NCBI GenBank assembly: GCA_903928915.1
Contig: CAIYSL010000119.1
Location: 62,001 to 126,000 of the forward strand
From: an uncultured Syntrophobacterales bacterium
GTDB taxonomy: Bacteria > Desulfobacterota > Syntrophia > Syntrophales > UBA5619
Reading direction: 5' to 3'
DNA: 64,000 nt
Of this stretch, positions 34,242 to 43,384 are shown piece after piece (positions within the stretch are counted from its first letter, which is position 1; every line of letters starts with the position of its first letter). The notes beneath the pieces were generated by a model that saw only the letters and a list, made by a program, of their open reading frames with translations, had not been told where the DNA came from and ran no database searches. Both the position numbers and the translations under genes were made by a program.

Positions 34242-35747
34242 CTAAACCGGTTCTTCCCCGGATATCGCTTCTTTACTACGCCGGAAGAATTTCAGGGAAG
34301 GCAAAAGCAGAACCAGCGCTGTCAGCACAAGGAACACAACGGCTAGGGGACTCTTCAGAAAGATAAGAAACGAACCCTGGGAGATCTCCAGGGACTGTTT
34401 GAGAGACCGCTCCATCATGGGTCCCAGGATCAGCGTCAGCACAACGGGCGCCAGGGGGAATTCCAGCTTCCGCAAGAGATAGCCGATCACGCCAAAGATC
34501 GTCATGACCAGGATATCGAAGGCGCTGTTGCTCACGCTGTAGGAACCCAGGATCAGAAAGCCCATGATGACCGCGCAGAGAATTCCATAGGGGATCTTCA
34601 GGACTTTGACCCACATGCCGATCAGCGGCAGGTTGAGAATCAGCAGCATCACATTGCCGATGCAGAAGCTGGCGATTACCCCCCAAGCCAAGGCGGGATG
34701 TTCCTTGAACAGGAACGGACCCGGAATGAGACCGTGCATCAAGAAAGCCCCCATGATCACCGCGATCGTCGGCGAGGCGGGAATACCCAGGGTAAACAGC
34801 GGGATGAGCGCCCCGTTGGCATGGGCGTTGTTGGCCGTCTCGGGCCCCGCGACCCCCTGGATCATGCCGGTTCCGAAGCGCTCCGGATGTTTGGATGACT
34901 TCCTCTCGGCGATATAGGCCAGAAAGGAAGACGCCGAATTCGTGATTCCCGGAATGAGTCCCAAGGCGGTTCCGATCAAGCTGCCCCGCACAATGGCTCC
35001 GGCGGAATCCCGCACATCCTGGCGGGTGGGTATCAGCGAGCTCATCTTCGCAAGGACCGTCTGCGCCAGGGACTTCTCCGCATTTTCGAGGAGCTCGGCG
35101 AGACCGAACAAACCCATGATGATCGGGATAAAGCCGATCCCGTCGAGAAGCTCCATCACGCCAAAGGTGAAGCGGGGAACTCCTTTTGTCGGATCGGTCC
35201 CCACCATGGCCAGGGCAAGGCCAAAGACGCCCATCATCAGCGCCTTGATCATCGATTTGCCGGCCAATCCCATGAGCAGCGAGATGCCCAGCAGGAGCAG
35301 GGAAAAGAACTCCACCGGTCCGAACTCCAGGGCCCAGCGGGAGAGCGGCCCTGCCGCAAACACCAGGCAGATGGTTGCGAAGGTGCCCCCGATGAAGGAG
35401 CCGACAGCTGCAACGGAGAGGGCCACCCCGGCCCGCCCCTGCTTGGCCATCTGGTAACCGTCCAGACAGGTGACCACCGATGCCGCCTCACCCGGGACAT
35501 TCAGCAGGACACTGGTGATCGTCCCCCCGTACTGTGTCCCATAGAAGAGCGCGGTGAGCATGATGATCGCCCCGGTCGGATCCATGCTGAACGTCAAGGG
35601 GATGAGCATCGCCGATCCGGCTGCGGGCCCGATCCCCGGCAGCACGCCGATCAATGTACCCAGTATCGACCCGACGAAAGCCATCAAAAGATTCATCGGC
35701 GTCAGGGCAACCGAGAACCCCATCAGCAGGTTCTGAACGGCCTCCAT
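34242..35747 (-). CDS. tctA: Tripartite tricarboxylate transporter, large membrane subunit
   Basis: TctA, 501 aa, about twelve membrane helices, the sodium- or proton-driven permease. It carries the two family-typical glycine/proline repeats GTLIGVLPGIGPAAGSAMLIP (short pieces GVLPGIGPAAGSAML near residue 38) and GTALGLIPGITNSASSFLAY near 275, and the GIPASPTIAVIMGAFLMHGL segment. Domain duplication of this sort is usual for TctA. It starts 11 bases after the end of tctB, indicating one transcript, and is followed by tctC. Confidence 0.93.
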   Translation of the reverse strand: MEAVQNLLMGFSVALTPMNLLMAFVGSILGTLIGVLPGIGPAAGSAMLIPLTFSMDPTGAIIMLTALFYGTQYGGTITSVLLNVPGEAASVVTCLDGYQMAKQGRAGVALSVAAVGSFIGGTFATICLVFAAGPLSRWALEFGPVEFFSLLLLGISLLMGLAGKSMIKALMMGVFGLALAMVGTDPTKGVPRFTFGVMELLDGIGFIPIIMGLFGLAELLENAEKSLAQTVLAKMSSLIPTRQDVRDSAGAIVRGSLIGTALGLIPGITNSASSFLAYIAERKSSKHPERFGTGMIQGVAGPETANNAHANGALIPLFTLGIPASPTIAVIMGAFLMHGLIPGPFLFKEHPALAWGVIASFCIGNVMLLILNLPLIGMWVKVLKIPYGILCAVIMGFLILGSYSVSNSAFDILVMTIFGVIGYLLRKLEFPLAPVVLTLILGPMMERSLKQSLEISQGSFLIFLKSPLAVVFLVLTALVLLLPSLKFFRRSKEAISGEEPV

Positions 35748-35758
35748 ATCAGTACCTC

Positions 35759-36235
35759 CTACAAACCCAGTTTGTTAAGCAGCGACAGGGATGACAAGGG
35801 CAGCCGCACATCCAGAAACTTTCCGAACACGTAAAATACGCCTACGCTCCCGATGGCAGAAATGATCAGGCTCATCCAAATGGGCTGCTTGCCAAGGAAC
35901 AGCAGCATGAAGATCAAAAAGAGAAACATCGTCAGTTGAAATCCAAGGAGATCGAGCAGCAGAGCCGTCAGCACCAGGGCCGCGATCGTGGCAGCGATCT
36001 GGATCCGCCCCTTGAAATCGGGCAGGAATCTTCCCTCCTCCGGCTTGCCCGCCGGCCGGGAAAGCTGTACGAGCCAGATGAGTGACATAGCTCCCAGTAT
36101 GACACCCAACCAAAAGGGGAAGAAACCGGCTCCCGGCCCCACCGGGGTGTAGTACTCCAACTCCCAGGCCTCCCACATCATATACCCTGACGCTGCCATG
36201 AATAGCAGCGCCGAAACCTGGTGTATCCGTAGCAT
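35759..36235 (-). CDS. tctB: Tripartite tricarboxylate transporter, small membrane subunit
   Basis: TctB, 158 aa, four membrane helices with the family-typical GPGAGFFPFWLGVILGAMSL after the first helix. Its small size and poor conservation are normal for TctB. ATG 36235 has GGAGG 9 bases upstream; the open frame to 36328 has no such site. It is first gene of tctB-tctA-tctC, and only about 45 bases separate it from the end of the broken Ldh2-type gene, so all were probably once one operon. Confidence 0.88.
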   Translation of the reverse strand: MLRIHQVSALLFMAASGYMMWEAWELEYYTPVGPGAGFFPFWLGVILGAMSLIWLVQLSRPAGKPEEGRFLPDFKGRIQIAATIAALVLTALLLDLLGFQLTMFLFLIFMLLFLGKQPIWMSLIISAIGSVGVFYVFGKFLDVRLPLSSLSLLNKLGL

Positions 36236-36278
36236 GATCTCCGTCCTCCCCTGTGATTTGGACAGCCGCTGGCAACCG

Positions 36279-36780
36279 TTATCCCAGCGAAACGCCGGTC
36301 TCCTTACCGATGGCCAGCAGATCCTCAACTACCTTCTGCGGGAGCGGTATCCCCCGTTGCCTTCGCTCCCGTTCCTTGATGAATTCAAGCTCTCCGGGCA
36401 GATAGATTTCACTGACGCCCCGGGCTCTCGGTGCTCCTTTGATTTCCTCGCTGTACTCATCCATCCGCTGCTTAAATGCCACAACATCGTCGAAAACACC
36501 AACCTTTATTGCGAGAAATGCATGGCCGACACCGGCCAGGCCGGCCGCCGTATCGGTCCCTTTCACCCGTGGGCCAAAAGCGGAGTTGGCCAACACCCCG
36601 TGACAGCAGATCCACCATCAGCGTGATTCCGAACCCTTTGTAGCCGCCGACCGGCAGCAGGATGCCGTTGAGGGCCTCCTGCGGGTCCGTAGTCGGTTCG
36701 CCCTCCCTGTTGAGCGCCCACTCACGGGGAATGGTCGTCATCCCCCGATCTTTCGGGGCGCGCCCATTATTCCATTGACT
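36279..36780 (-). pseudogene. Truncated, frameshifted malate/L-lactate dehydrogenase (Ldh2 family)
   Basis: Remains of an Ldh2-family NAD(P)-dependent dehydrogenase (malate, lactate, ureidoglycolate type). One frame gives TTIPREWALNREGEPTTDPQ, ALNGILLPVGGYKGFGITLM and VDLLS. At about 36606 the reading frame shifts by one base and continues as GVLANSAFGPRVKG, GVGHAFLAIKVGVFDDVVAF and the C-terminal LPGELEFIKERERRQRGIPL. About the first 200 residues, with the active-site His, are missing upstream of 36780. The open frame 36279-36596 is only the C-terminal piece. Its place ahead of tctB fits a former transporter-dehydrogenase operon. Confidence 0.82.
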
Positions 36781-36885
36781 CGCCGCCGCATCCCATTGTA
36801 TCTGTTTTGCTCTGAACGACCTGTTCCGCAGCCGGCAGGGGGAAGCCCCTCCCGGGGGGCGGATAAGAAATGGGGGGACATACCT

Positions 36886-37359
36886 ATGTCGGGAAGGAAG
36901 ATGCGGGCGATTGCAGGCGTTGTGTTCTGGACTGCAGTCATGACCGGGGCGGCCGTTGCGGCGGGAACGGGCGGGGTGACATACGAGAACCGGGTGCAGG
37001 GGATCCTTGCCGACTATTGCCTCTCCTGTCACGGCAGCGACGCGCCCACCATGGAGGCCTTCAAGAAGGACCAGGAGGGGTTCAAGAAGGCCGGGAAAGG
37101 CCCGCGGATGGACACCTACAGCCACCTGATGGTCATGGTGACCGGATCGGACACCGGCGCCTTGATGCGGAGGCTCGACGACGGCAAGGCTGCCCAGGAC
37201 GGCAAACCCGGGAACATGTACGCCTACCTGGGGAAGACGGCAGGGGAGCGGTCTGAGAACCTGCGGGTAATCAAGGAATGGGTCGGCGGCTGGACCCTGA
37301 AGCGAAAAAAAGACATCAGCCAAGAAGAGCTGAAGGCGATCAAGGCCGCCGAGCGATAA
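36886..37359 (+). CDS. Exported monohaem cytochrome c-like protein
   Basis: 157 aa. A signal peptide covers residues ~1-27 (MSGRKMRAIAGVVFW ... AVAAG), then a single CLSCH haem-binding motif near residue 49 preceded by VTYENRVQGILADY, as in cytochromes of the class I / PSCyt type. The C-terminal two thirds is Lys-rich with several Met (HLMVMVTG, NMYAYLG), which could give the distal ligand. Function is unknown; periplasmic electron transfer is likely. Start ATG 36886 follows GGGGGGA by 7 bases; ATG 36901 is an alternative. It is divergent from the Ldh2 relic and about 100 bases upstream of rpe. Confidence 0.75.
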   Translation: MSGRKMRAIAGVVFWTAVMTGAAVAAGTGGVTYENRVQGILADYCLSCHGSDAPTMEAFKKDQEGFKKAGKGPRMDTYSHLMVMVTGSDTGALMRRLDDGKAAQDGKPGNMYAYLGKTAGERSENLRVIKEWVGGWTLKRKKDISQEELKAIKAAER

Positions 37360-37461
37360 GCCGGCCGGTGCAGTCGACCCGCAGGCGGCGATCGGGGCGG
37401 GCGAGAGGAACGTTGACACCCCTGCGGCGATGGTGTAAGGAGTTCGGGCGAGGAACCGGCC

Positions 37462-38133
37462 ATGCAGAAGATCGCACCATCAATCCTTTCGGCGGACGGA
37501 AGCAGACTCGGCGAGGAGATCGCGGCCGTTGAGGCGGCGGGAGCGGACCTGCTGCACATCGACATCATGGACGGCCACTTCGTCCCCAACCTCACCATCG
37601 GACCGGGGCTGGTCGCCTCGCTGCGGCACCGGACCCGCCTCCCCTTCGACGTCCATCTGATGATCGAGAACCCCGAGAGGTACATCGACGAGTTCGCCAA
37701 AGCGGGGAGCGACTGGATCACCGTCCACGTGGAGGCGGCGGTCCACCTCCATAGGATCGTCCACCTGATCCGCGAGAAGGGGGTCCGGGCCGGGGTCTCC
37801 CTCAACCCGGCGACGCCGCTTTCCCTGGTGGAGCCGATCCTTCCCGAAATCGACCTGCTGCTCATCATGACCGTCAACCCCGGGTTCGGGGGGCAAAAAT
37901 TCATCGCCGGGATGCTCCCGAAGATCGCCGCGGCCAAGCGGCTGATCCGGGAGGCCGCCCCGGAGGTCCTGATCGAAGTGGACGGCGGTGTCACGCTGAA
38001 GAACATCCGCTCGATCGCCGACGCCGGCGCGGACATGCTCGTGGCCGGCTCCTCGGTGTTCGGAAGCGGAGACTACGCCGAAACGATCGGGGCGATGAAG
38101 TCGCTCCTGGCGGCCCCAACCGTCACCGTCTGA
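37462..38133 (+). CDS. rpe: Ribulose-phosphate 3-epimerase
   Basis: Rpe, 223 aa, full length, TIM-barrel enzyme that interconverts ribulose-5-P and xylulose-5-P in the pentose phosphate pathway. It has all signatures: IAPSILSADGSRLGEEI, HIDIMDGHFVPNLTIGP with the metal-binding His-x-Asp, DVHLMIENPERYI, MTVNPGFGGQKFI and EVDGGVTLKN. AAGGAG lies about 20 bases ahead of the ATG with GAGGAA nearer. Its neighbours have no metabolic link that I can see. Confidence 0.96.
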   Translation: MQKIAPSILSADGSRLGEEIAAVEAAGADLLHIDIMDGHFVPNLTIGPGLVASLRHRTRLPFDVHLMIENPERYIDEFAKAGSDWITVHVEAAVHLHRIVHLIREKGVRAGVSLNPATPLSLVEPILPEIDLLLIMTVNPGFGGQKFIAGMLPKIAAAKRLIREAAPEVLIEVDGGVTLKNIRSIADAGADMLVAGSSVFGSGDYAETIGAMKSLLAAPTVTV

Positions 38134-38177
38134 CCCGCACGTCATGCAGCCATTCCGGCGAATCCCGGATCGGAGTC

Positions 38178-38210
38178 CGGGACGGGCGCCGCAGTCCAGG
38201 CGCCGTCCCG
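38178..38210. repeat. GC-rich hairpin downstream of rpe
   Basis: CGGGACGGGCGCC (one bulged G), loop GCAGTCCA, GGCGCCGTCCCG. It sits in a segment starting GTCATGCAGCCATTCCGGCG (38141-38160), which resembles the GTCATTCCGGCGAA-type dispersed intergenic repeats of many proteobacteria. No T-tract, so not a classical terminator. No other copy in the window. Confidence 0.5.
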
Positions 38211-38325
38211 GCGCAGGCCGGGAGCAACGACCCTCGAGCTGGTTGCCGGCCCCCGGAGTGCGTCCGGGGTGCACGGCGTGACACCCTGTTTGAAATGTGT
38301 GTGGCCATGTAGCGGAGGTGATGAG

Positions 38326-39591
38326 ATGCTCCAGGATGTCCTTCTGAGCCCAGAAGAGATCGCCCTGAAGGCGGAGGTGCGCCGGTTCGTCAAGGAGGAG
38401 GTGCCTTCCGAGCTGCTCAAACGGATGGACCGCGACGAGATCACCTACCCCCGCCAGTTCGTCAAGGCGCTCGGCGAGCGCAACCTCCTGGGCCTGCGTT
38501 TCCCCAAAGCGGAGGGGGGACGCGGTATGGGCTGGGCGGCCGAGATCGCGGCCCTCGAGGAGGTGGGGGTCCTGGGCACGGCCCTGGGCTGCGCCTTCTC
38601 GATGCCCTCGATCGTGGGCCAGGCCCTCCACTCCTTCGGGACACCCGACCAGAAACAGAAATTCCTTCAGCCCCTGCTCCGGGGGGAGCTGATCTCCGCC
38701 GAGGCCCTCACCGAGCCCCGGGGGGGCTCGGACTTCTTCGGGGCCACGACCCGGGCGGAGCTGAAGGACGGCTGGTTCACCGTGCGGGGGCAGAAACGGT
38801 TCGTCGTCGCCGCCGACGGGGCGGACTTCTTCATCGTCTACTGCAACACCGACCCCCAGGGGAAGCCCCACGAACGGATCAGCCTGCTATTGATCGAAAA
38901 AGAGCGGCCGGGCGTCGAGGTAAAGTACCTGTACAAGCTGATGGGGACCCGGGGGGGCGGGACGGGGAGGCTGATCTTCCAGGACGTCAAGGTCCCCGAG
39001 GCGAACCTGATCGGCGGGCTCAACCAGGGGGCGCAGATCTTCAACACGATGATGGTCCCCGAGCGGCTCACCTCGGCCGGGGGGTCACTCGGGATGGCCC
39101 GCGCCGCCCTCGAGGTCGCCGTCCGCTATTCCGACCGGAGGAAGGCCTTCGGCCAGAAGATCCGGAACTTCGAGGGGGTGAGCTTCAAGGTGGCCGACGC
39201 GATCACCAGCCTCGACGCGGCCCGGGCGCTCACCATCGCCGCGGGCAGGAGCGTCGACGCGGGGCAACCCGCGGCACGGCGGCTCGTCAGCGAGGCGAAG
39301 AAGTTCGCCACCGACACGGCCTGGGGCGTCTGCAACCTGGCCATGCAGATCGTCGGCGGGATCGGCTACACCAACGTCTACCCGGTGGAGAAGATGCTCC
39401 GCGACACCCGTCTGATCCAGATCTGGACCGGGACGAACGAGATCATGAACCTTCTCATCCAGCACGAGTACTACCGCGAACTCCTGGGCGACCCCTCCCC
39501 GGGCAGGATGATCGAGGCCGACGCCGAGGAGGCAGCCCAGGACGACGAGAAGGTGTACGAGGACGGCGAGATGTGGACCAAGGGGTGGTAG
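38326..39591 (+). CDS. Acyl-CoA dehydrogenase family protein with atypical catalytic position
   Basis: 421-aa FAD-dependent acyl-CoA dehydrogenase fold: N-terminal helical domain, [19 protein letters not shown] (FAD/substrate loop), a beta domain, and a C-terminal helical domain with [20 protein letters not shown] and [20 protein letters not shown]. Where most members read YEGT, with the catalytic Glu, this one reads IWTGTNEI, with Thr at about residue 368. Either the base is elsewhere (as in isovaleryl-CoA-type enzymes) or the chemistry differs. ATG 38326 follows GGAGGTG. The C-terminus has an acidic tail ([18 protein letters not shown]). First of five co-directional genes to 44554. Confidence 0.88.
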   Translation: MLQDVLLSPEEIALKAEVRRFVKEEVPSELLKRMDRDEITYPRQFVKALGERNLLGLRFPKAEGGRGMGWAAEIAALEEVGVLGTALGCAFSMPSIVGQALHSFGTPDQKQKFLQPLLRGELISAEALTEPRGGSDFFGATTRAELKDGWFTVRGQKRFVVAADGADFFIVYCNTDPQGKPHERISLLLIEKERPGVEVKYLYKLMGTRGGGTGRLIFQDVKVPEANLIGGLNQGAQIFNTMMVPERLTSAGGSLGMARAALEVAVRYSDRRKAFGQKIRNFEGVSFKVADAITSLDAARALTIAAGRSVDAGQPAARRLVSEAKKFATDTAWGVCNLAMQIVGGIGYTNVYPVEKMLRDTRLIQIWTGTNEIMNLLIQHEYYRELLGDPSPGRMIEADAEEAAQDDEKVYEDGEMWTKGW

Positions 39592-39659
39592 CGGCAGGGG
39601 GGAGACTGCGGCCAGGGGCCGGGGCGGCGGCCGGGCAACGACAAACGGGGGAGGAAGGC

Positions 39660-40688
39660 ATGGACAAAGCAGTGGCGGTTCTCGGGGCCGGGGCGATCGG
39701 CAGCAGCGCCGGCGCCGATCTGACCCGGGCGGGTCTGGACGTGACGATCATCGACCAGTGGCCTGCGCACGTCGAAGCCATGAAGGCCGACGGCCTGCGG
39801 GTGAAGCGCAAGGACGGCGATTTCACCATCCCTGTCCGGGCCCTCCATCTCTGCGAGCTGGCGTCCTCCAATCGGGATTTCGCCATCGTGCTGCTGGCTG
39901 CCAAGTCGAACGATACCCGCTGGCTCGCGGAACTGATCAAGCCCTACCTCCGCGAAGACGGCGTGCTGGTGGGTCTGCAGAACGGGATGAACGACGACGC
40001 GATCGCCTCGATCGTCGGCCGCGGCCGCACGGTGGGCTGCGTCGTCGAACTGCAGGCGGAGCTGTTCACCCCCGGGCAGATCCAGCGAAACACGACCCAC
40101 GCGGGGACGTGGTTCGCCGTGGGCGAGCTCGACGGAGCGCTCACGGAGCGCGTCCGCGAGGTCGCCCACCTCATGGGCAAGGTCGGGCGGTGCGATGTGA
40201 CCGATAACATCACCGGTGCGAAGTGGACGAAGCTCATCGCCAACATCATGACCCAGGCGCCGTTCGGGCTGTTCGGCCTCAGAAACTACGAGGCGATGGC
40301 CCTGCCCGGCATGCATGAAATCTCCGTACGGCTCGGCAGGGAGGCGCTCGCGGTCGGAACGGCCCTCGGGTACCGCATCGAACCGGTGTTCGGGTTGACG
40401 GCCGACCAATTCTCCGGCTCCAGCGACGAGAACCTGGTAACGGCCATGAAGACGCTGATGAGCCACGTCGGCGGGGGACGCACCGCCCCGATCCACGACC
40501 ACCTCAAGGGCCGCCGGAGCGAGATGGCGTTCATCCCCGGTTTGGTGTCGGACAAGGGGCGGGAGCTGGGCATTCCGACCCCCTGCAACGACGCGATCGT
40601 CGAACTGGACCGGCAGATCAACCGGGGCGAGCTGAAGATGGACCCCGCCAACCTTGAACGGCTCAAGGCCATGCTGCCGGCGGCCTAA
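39660..40688 (+). CDS. Ketopantoate reductase-like (ApbA/PanE family) oxidoreductase
   Basis: 342 aa, NADP-dependent 2-oxoacid reductase fold. The N-terminal Rossmann motif is VLGAGAIGSSAGADLTRAG. Then come VLLAAKSNDTRW and LVGLQNGMNDDAI (the family KpanE N-domain end), and the C-terminal helical domain has GAKWTKLIANIMTQAPFGLFG, with the catalytic-type Lys, and SEMAFIPGLVSDKGRELGIP. Family members reduce 2-dehydropantoate, but many paralogs act on other 2-oxo or branched substrates. Its setting between an acyl-CoA dehydrogenase and a solute-binding protein argues for a catabolic role. GGGGGAGGAAGG precedes the ATG at 39660. Confidence 0.82.
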   Translation: MDKAVAVLGAGAIGSSAGADLTRAGLDVTIIDQWPAHVEAMKADGLRVKRKDGDFTIPVRALHLCELASSNRDFAIVLLAAKSNDTRWLAELIKPYLREDGVLVGLQNGMNDDAIASIVGRGRTVGCVVELQAELFTPGQIQRNTTHAGTWFAVGELDGALTERVREVAHLMGKVGRCDVTDNITGAKWTKLIANIMTQAPFGLFGLRNYEAMALPGMHEISVRLGREALAVGTALGYRIEPVFGLTADQFSGSSDENLVTAMKTLMSHVGGGRTAPIHDHLKGRRSEMAFIPGLVSDKGRELGIPTPCNDAIVELDRQINRGELKMDPANLERLKAMLPAA

Positions 40689-40748
40689 GCGCCTGCCCGG
40701 TCTTGCAGGGGAAAGGGACGGACAGGCCGTAACGAAGGAGGGAACCCC

Positions 40749-41723
40749 ATGCACAGACACCTGCTCCGCACGGTCATGGCGATCTCGGTCGCGGTCGGCA
40801 TCGGCATCGCCGACGCCGGCTCCGCGGCGTACCCCGAACGCCCGGTCCGCATCGTCGCCGCATCCGCCCCGGGCGGGGGCACCGACATCATCGCCCGCCT
40901 GCTGGCGAACAAGCTGTCCGAGGTGTTAAAACAGCAGGCCATCGTCGACAACCGGGCCGGCGGCGGCGGCCAGATCGCCACCGACACGGTCGCCAAGGCG
41001 GCGCCCGACGGCTACACGCTGCTGGTGCAGGGCAACGGCATCTCCTACACGACGTACCTGTACAAGAAACTCCCCTTCGATGTGAAGCGCGACGTCGTCG
41101 CGGTAACGATGGTCGGCAGCCAGCCCTTTGTGCTCGCCGTCCACCCCTCCGTGCCGGCAACGTCGATTGCCGAACTGGTGCAGCTGGCCAAGGCGAAACC
41201 CGGGGAATTGCGTTTCTCCTCGGGCGGCATCGGCGGCTCCTCGCACCTCGGAACGGAGCTGCTGCGCTACCGCGCCGGCGTGGACATGCTGCACGTGCCG
41301 TACAAAGGCACGGGCCCCGGCGTCACGGCGATCCTGAACAGGGAGGTGCATCTGGGGATGGCCGGCGTCGGCACGGTGCTGCCGCACAGCCAGGGCGGCA
41401 AACTCCGCGCGCTGGCCGTCACCGGCGCCAAACGCAGCCCCGCGGCGCCCGACCTGCCGACGATCGCGGAAAACGGCCTGCCCGGGTATGCCTACGATGT
41501 GTGGTACGGGCTGTTCGCACCGGCGAACACACCCCGGGACGTGCTCGCCCGGATCAATGCCGCCGCCACCGAGGCGCTGCGCGACCCCGAAACGGTGAAG
41601 CGGTTCGCTGCCGCCGGCGTGGACGTGATGGGCGGCGGCGTGGAGGAGTCCAACCGGTACCTGCGGACGGAAATGGCCACCTGGGAAAAGGTCATCCGGG
41701 AGGCGGGAATCCGGGCCGACTGA
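40749..41723 (+). CDS. Orphan Bug/TctC-type solute-binding protein
   Basis: 324-aa periplasmic binding protein of the Bug (TctC) family. The signal peptide spans residues 1-27 (HRHLLRTVMAISVAVGIGIA ... GSA|AYPERP). Family motifs are PERPVRIVAASAPGGGTDII, VVDNRAGGGG-like VDNRAGGGGQIATD, PDGYTLLVQGNG and MLHVPYKGTGPGVTAIL. No membrane subunits are adjacent, so it would share the permease at 34242-36235 or another one, as is common for Bug proteins. GAAGGAGGG lies before the ATG. It probably imports an acid used by the flanking enzymes; the ligand is unknown. Confidence 0.88.
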   Translation: MHRHLLRTVMAISVAVGIGIADAGSAAYPERPVRIVAASAPGGGTDIIARLLANKLSEVLKQQAIVDNRAGGGGQIATDTVAKAAPDGYTLLVQGNGISYTTYLYKKLPFDVKRDVVAVTMVGSQPFVLAVHPSVPATSIAELVQLAKAKPGELRFSSGGIGGSSHLGTELLRYRAGVDMLHVPYKGTGPGVTAILNREVHLGMAGVGTVLPHSQGGKLRALAVTGAKRSPAAPDLPTIAENGLPGYAYDVWYGLFAPANTPRDVLARINAAATEALRDPETVKRFAAAGVDVMGGGVEESNRYLRTEMATWEKVIREAGIRAD

Positions 41724-41862
41724 GTCCGGCCGGCGTTCGCGCTTCTCCCCCCGATCGGGGCGGCCGCCGAAGAGGCCGGCCTAGACGACGAGCAGGTCCG
41801 CAGGAACGGCGGGAGGCGCACCGGCATCCGTCGCGCGTACCGGAAAGGAAGGAGGGAAACAC

Positions 41863-43167
41863 GTGCCCTGGATTGACAGCTTTCACCCCCGGCGGTTCGG
41901 GCCGCCGGGGTTCCACAACAGGCCCTTCGGCATCAGGGAACTCGACGGAACCGCCGCCGACATCTACCGGGTGCTGCCCACCTACCGGCGGATCAGCCAG
42001 AAGCGCAACACCCTGATGCAGCCCGAATGGCGGCAGGACCTGCCCGGCCATACCGAGCAGGACCGGACCGCCAAGGCGATCAGACTGGTGAAGCGGGGGG
42101 CGAACGGCTACTCGCTTTTGGACTGGGGCTTCATGACCGCCGCCGACGCCAACCTCCAGGCCAGCCGCACCGGCAACAATGTCCCCAACCGCGGCGCCAG
42201 CTCCTGGGGGGTCCTGGGCATGGGCCACCCGGAGGAGCTTCCCCGCTGGGAAGCGGACCCCCGGGAGAACGCAGCCATCGTCAAGCGCATGGGCTATCTT
42301 TTCGGCGCCGACCAGGTGGGCGTCGCGCTGCTCGACCGCCGGTGGGTCTACTCCCACTACTTCGTGAAACAGACCGGCGCCGAGATCCCGATCCGTTTCT
42401 CCGACGAGCCGGGCTACGAGCACATCGAACGGCCGGTCCAACTGGCGGACGGAACCCAGGTCATCCCCCGGAACATGAAATACGTCATCGTCTTCATCCA
42501 TGAGATGAACCGCGACGGCATCAGCATGGCCCCCACGCTGTTCGCCCATGCCACTACCCGCACGACCTATTCGAAGATCGCCTTCATCACCGCGAGCATG
42601 GCCGAGTTCCTGCGGGGCCTGGGGTACAACGCCATCGCCAGCGCCAACGAGACCGCCCTCAATACGCCCCTGGCCATCGACGCCGGCCTGGGGCAGCTCT
42701 CGCGCCAGGCGAAGCTGATCAACCCGACCTACGGGCCGCGCTGCCGCATCTCCAAGGTCTTCACGGACATGCCCCTTAGTGCGGACAGGCCCATCGACTT
42801 CGGCGTCACCGGTTTCTGCAACATCTGCCTGAAGTGCGCCCGCGCCTGCCCCCGCCATTGCATCCCCACGGGGCCGCCCAGCTACGAGCCGAAGGGTGAT
42901 TACAGCCACGACGCCGTGCTCCAGTGGCAGCTGGACCACATGAAATGCCGCGAGTACTTCACTGCCGTCGGCACCAACTGCGGCCTCTGTCTCGTCGCCT
43001 GCCCCTACAACAAGCCGCCCCACTGGGGCCACTGGTTCGTATCGTCGCTGATCGCGACAACGCCGCTGTTCAACAGGTTCCTGCTCTGGATGGACGACCG
43101 GCTGGGCTATGGAAAACGCAGGAGCGCCAACGAGTTCTGGGCGAGGGTCCGGAGCGGCACGCTGTAG
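41863..43167 (+). CDS. Reductive dehalogenase-like corrinoid/Fe-S protein without Tat signal
   Basis: 434 aa, RdhA-type fold. Recognisable are the corrinoid-domain segments (FIHEMNRDGISMAPT, FLRGLGYNAIASANETALNT, AGLGQLSRQAKLINPTYGPR) and TDMPLSADRPIDFGVTGFC, leading into two 4Fe-4S motifs: C319-x2-C322-x2-C325-x3-C329-P, and C362 with C373, C376 and C380. Respiratory RdhAs carry an N-terminal Tat signal (RRxFxK) and an RdhB anchor gene. Here neither is present, so the protein should be cytoplasmic, like catabolic dehalogenases and uncharacterised RdhA relatives. Start GTG 41863 follows GGAAGGAGGG. The substrate is unknown; the protein could also be an epoxyqueuosine-reductase-related reductase, but length and motifs favour RdhA. 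Confidence 0.82.
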   Translation: MPWIDSFHPRRFGPPGFHNRPFGIRELDGTAADIYRVLPTYRRISQKRNTLMQPEWRQDLPGHTEQDRTAKAIRLVKRGANGYSLLDWGFMTAADANLQASRTGNNVPNRGASSWGVLGMGHPEELPRWEADPRENAAIVKRMGYLFGADQVGVALLDRRWVYSHYFVKQTGAEIPIRFSDEPGYEHIERPVQLADGTQVIPRNMKYVIVFIHEMNRDGISMAPTLFAHATTRTTYSKIAFITASMAEFLRGLGYNAIASANETALNTPLAIDAGLGQLSRQAKLINPTYGPRCRISKVFTDMPLSADRPIDFGVTGFCNICLKCARACPRHCIPTGPPSYEPKGDYSHDAVLQWQLDHMKCREYFTAVGTNCGLCLVACPYNKPPHWGHWFVSSLIATTPLFNRFLLWMDDRLGYGKRRSANEFWARVRSGTL

Positions 43168-43384
43168 GAGCGGTTGAAAGGAGGGAAGGGCAACTCCCCC
43201 CGTGCGGGCGCGAACCCCGCCGCAGGCTGCGGACGGACCTCATGCCCCCAACCGGTTCTTTTGCTTGACAACCTCCTGCCGAGAATCTAAGATTCCGGGT
43301 CCTATGAGCGGCGCTTGCGAGTCAGGGCGTTTCTCGCTGCCCGGGCGCCTTCAGGAACGCAATTCCCGACGGAGGTCCACCTTC

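Noticed and set aside
36279-36596. 105-codon open frame as a separate small gene
   Set aside because: Its sequence is the C-terminal end of an Ldh2-family dehydrogenase whose upstream part continues in another frame, so it is part of a pseudogene.
41863-41960. Tat signal peptide on the reductive-dehalogenase-like protein
   Set aside because: The N-terminus (MPWIDSFHPRRFGPPGF) contains RRF but is not followed by a hydrophobic stretch, so export is unlikely.
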